Below the pieces are notes generated by a model. It worked only from the letters and a program-made list of their open reading frames with translations, was not told where the DNA came from and did not search any database. Below, in pieces: positions 63,081 to 64,000 of a stretch of 64,000 bases of DNA. The DNA lies in NCBI GenBank assembly GCA_016713125.1, contig JADJPT010000003.1:189159-253158 (forward strand), written 5' to 3'. The stretch's first letter is position 1. Each line of letters opens with the position of its first letter. The position numbers and the translations under genes were made by a program. This DNA is from Betaproteobacteria bacterium. Its GTDB lineage: Bacteria; Pseudomonadota; Gammaproteobacteria; Burkholderiales; SG8-39.

Positions 63081-64000
63081 ACCGCCTGCAGCGGGCGCGT
63101 ACTCCGGCACCCAGCGGCGCAGCGCCTGGCGCGTTTCGGCGTCCGACAGCGCCGGCCCGGCCAGCCAGGTTTCGATCTCCGCCTGCAGCGCGCCGTTGCC
63201 GGCGGCCGCCAGGCGCGCCACGCGCAGCTTGGGGTGCGGCGTGGGCTCGGTGCTCTCGGCATCGGCCAGCAGTTCCTCGTAGAGCTTCTCGCCCGGGCGC
63301 AGGCCCGTGTAGACGATGCGGATGTCGTTCTCGGAAAAGCCCGACAGCCGGATCAGCTGGCGCGCCAGCTCGGCGATCTTCACCGGCTCGCCCATGTCGA
63401 GCACGAAGATCTGGCCGGCGAACCCATCAACGCGGCCTGCAGCACCAGCTGCGAGGCCTCGGGAATCGACATGAAGTAACGCTGGATCTCCGGATGGGTC
63501 ACCGTCAGCGGACCGCCGGCGGCGATCTGCGCGCGAAAGCGCGGGATCACGCTGCCCGTCGAACCCAGCACGTTGCCGAAACGCACGATCACGAACTGGG
63601 TCGCGGCGCCGGCCTGCGCCTGCACGGACTGGCAGAGGCGCTCGGCCACGCGCTTGGTGGCGCCCATCACGTTGGTCGGCCGCACCGCCTTGTCGGTGGA
63701 GATCAGCACGAACTTGCGCGCCCCGGCGGCGGCCGCGGCGCGCGCCACGGTGAGCGTGCCCAGCACGTTGTTCTGCACCGCCTGCCAGGCGTTCTCCTCC
63801 TCCATCAGCGGCACGTGCTTGTAGGCCGCGGCATGGAACACCACCTCGGGACGGAAGCGCTCGAAGGTCTGCGCCACGCGCGCCGCGTCCTTCACGTCGC
63901 CGATCACCGCGCTGACCGCGACCCCCGGATGGCGGTCGCGGAACTCCTGTTCGATGGTGTAGAGCGCGAACTCGGAGAGCTCGAACAGCACCACGCGCGC
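63057..64000 (-). CDS. FlaA1/CapD-type nucleotide-sugar 4,6-dehydratase, C-terminal part, frameshifted
   Basis: About 314 residues of the C-terminal half of a WbpM/PglF-like membrane dehydratase are seen; the N-terminal membrane part lies beyond the window. The SDR core reads VFHAAAYKHVPLMEENA-like sequence, KFVLISTDKAVRPTNVMGATKRVAE with the special catalytic Met in place of Tyr, and RFGNVLGSTGSVIPRF. One indel near 63420-63424 shifts the frame after QAALMG; FVLDMGEPVKIAELARQLI continues in another frame. It makes the first keto sugar for bacillosamine, FucNAc or QuiNAc synthesis. Confidence 0.88.
   Translation of the reverse strand, partial: ARGAVRALRVRALHHRTGVPRPPSGGRGQRGDRRREGRGARGADLRALPSRGGVPCRGLQARAADGGGERLAGGAEQRAGHAHRGARRGRRRGAQVRADLHRQGGAADQRDGRHQARGRAPLPVRAGAGRRRDPVRDRAFRQRAGFDGQRDPALSRADRRRRSADGDPSGDPALLHVDSRGLAAGAAGRVDGFAGQIFVLDMGEPVKIAELARQLIRLSGFSENDIRIVYTGLRPGEKLYEELLADAESTEPTPHPKLRVARLAAAGNGALQAEIETWLAGPALSDAETRQALRRWVPEYAPAAGGELPESAS

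Overview
The window is GC-rich, densely coded bacterial DNA that reads as a betaproteobacterium, most likely Burkholderiales. This is an inference from gene content and order. The pyruvate dehydrogenase E3 carries its own lipoyl domain, glnA and ntrBC sit on either side of a DUF4124 gene, a run of pcm, rhodanese, tolC, waaA and waaC is present, and Bug/TctC, malate synthase A and 3-hydroxybutyrate dehydrogenase genes occur. No rRNA, tRNA, CRISPR array, transposase or phage gene was seen.

Layout. (1) 1-12964: the tail of a DUF350 membrane protein, then a sugar-acid catabolic cluster. It holds a divergent fumarylacetoacetase-family hydrolase, a GntR/FCD regulator, a complete ABC sugar importer, an SDR dehydrogenase, an IlvD/Edd-type aldonate dehydratase, TRAP Q and M subunits, a UxaA-type dehydratase and an RraA-like aldolase. 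Together they suggest aldonate dehydration, C4 oxidation to a 2,4-diketo acid, and hydrolysis to pyruvate plus a short hydroxy acid. (2) 12971-17706: small exported proteins, a DUF4126 membrane protein, rsmE, an ankyrin-like lipoprotein, argA and yggX. (3) 17960-25215, minus strand: phoU, rpiA, lpdA, aceF, aceE. (4) 25508-29630, plus strand: folD, an M3 oligopeptidase, a DUF4124-glutaredoxin protein and xthA. (5) 29714-37121, minus strand: a Bug/TctC binding protein, aceB, ntrC, ntrB, a DUF4124 protein, and glnA with a sigma-54 promoter and an NtrC box. (6) 37380-42754: rhodanese, uppP, a Ser/Thr kinase with a cyclic-nucleotide-binding domain, 3-hydroxybutyrate dehydrogenase, and thiC under a TPP riboswitch. 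(7) 43051-50424: a TetR-regulated RND efflux pump, pcm, a rhodanese and tolC. (8) 50536-64000: lipopolysaccharide and surface-glycan genes: waaA, waaC, a WaaE-like transferase, a nucleotide-sugar epimerase, an FkbM methyltransferase, DUF4254, three GT9 enzymes, an O-antigen ligase/polymerase, a GT4 and a FlaA1-like dehydratase cut by the window end.

Sequence quality matters here. About 17 single- or two-base indels break otherwise well-conserved genes (ilvD, dctM, uxaA, phoU, lpdA, aceF, aceE, prlC, aceB and others). They cluster at about 3.7-12, 18-32 and 53.6-63.4 kb, while 32.5-53 kb is intact. Many fall in short homopolymer or dinucleotide runs. I read most of them as consensus errors. 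Two tracts made almost only of G and C (4425-4497 and about 56216-57250) look like failed base calling. folD and aceF also lack blocks of conserved residues in frame; these may be real or assembly artefacts.

The best candidates for real, less described biology are two families of dispersed intergenic palindromes. One is a GGGGGTACGGGGG element with five copies. The other is a double-hairpin element with two copies and covarying stems. Next come hairpins that contain stop codons, most strikingly a perfect 44-base palindrome across the tolC stop. I found no clear new defence or mobile system.
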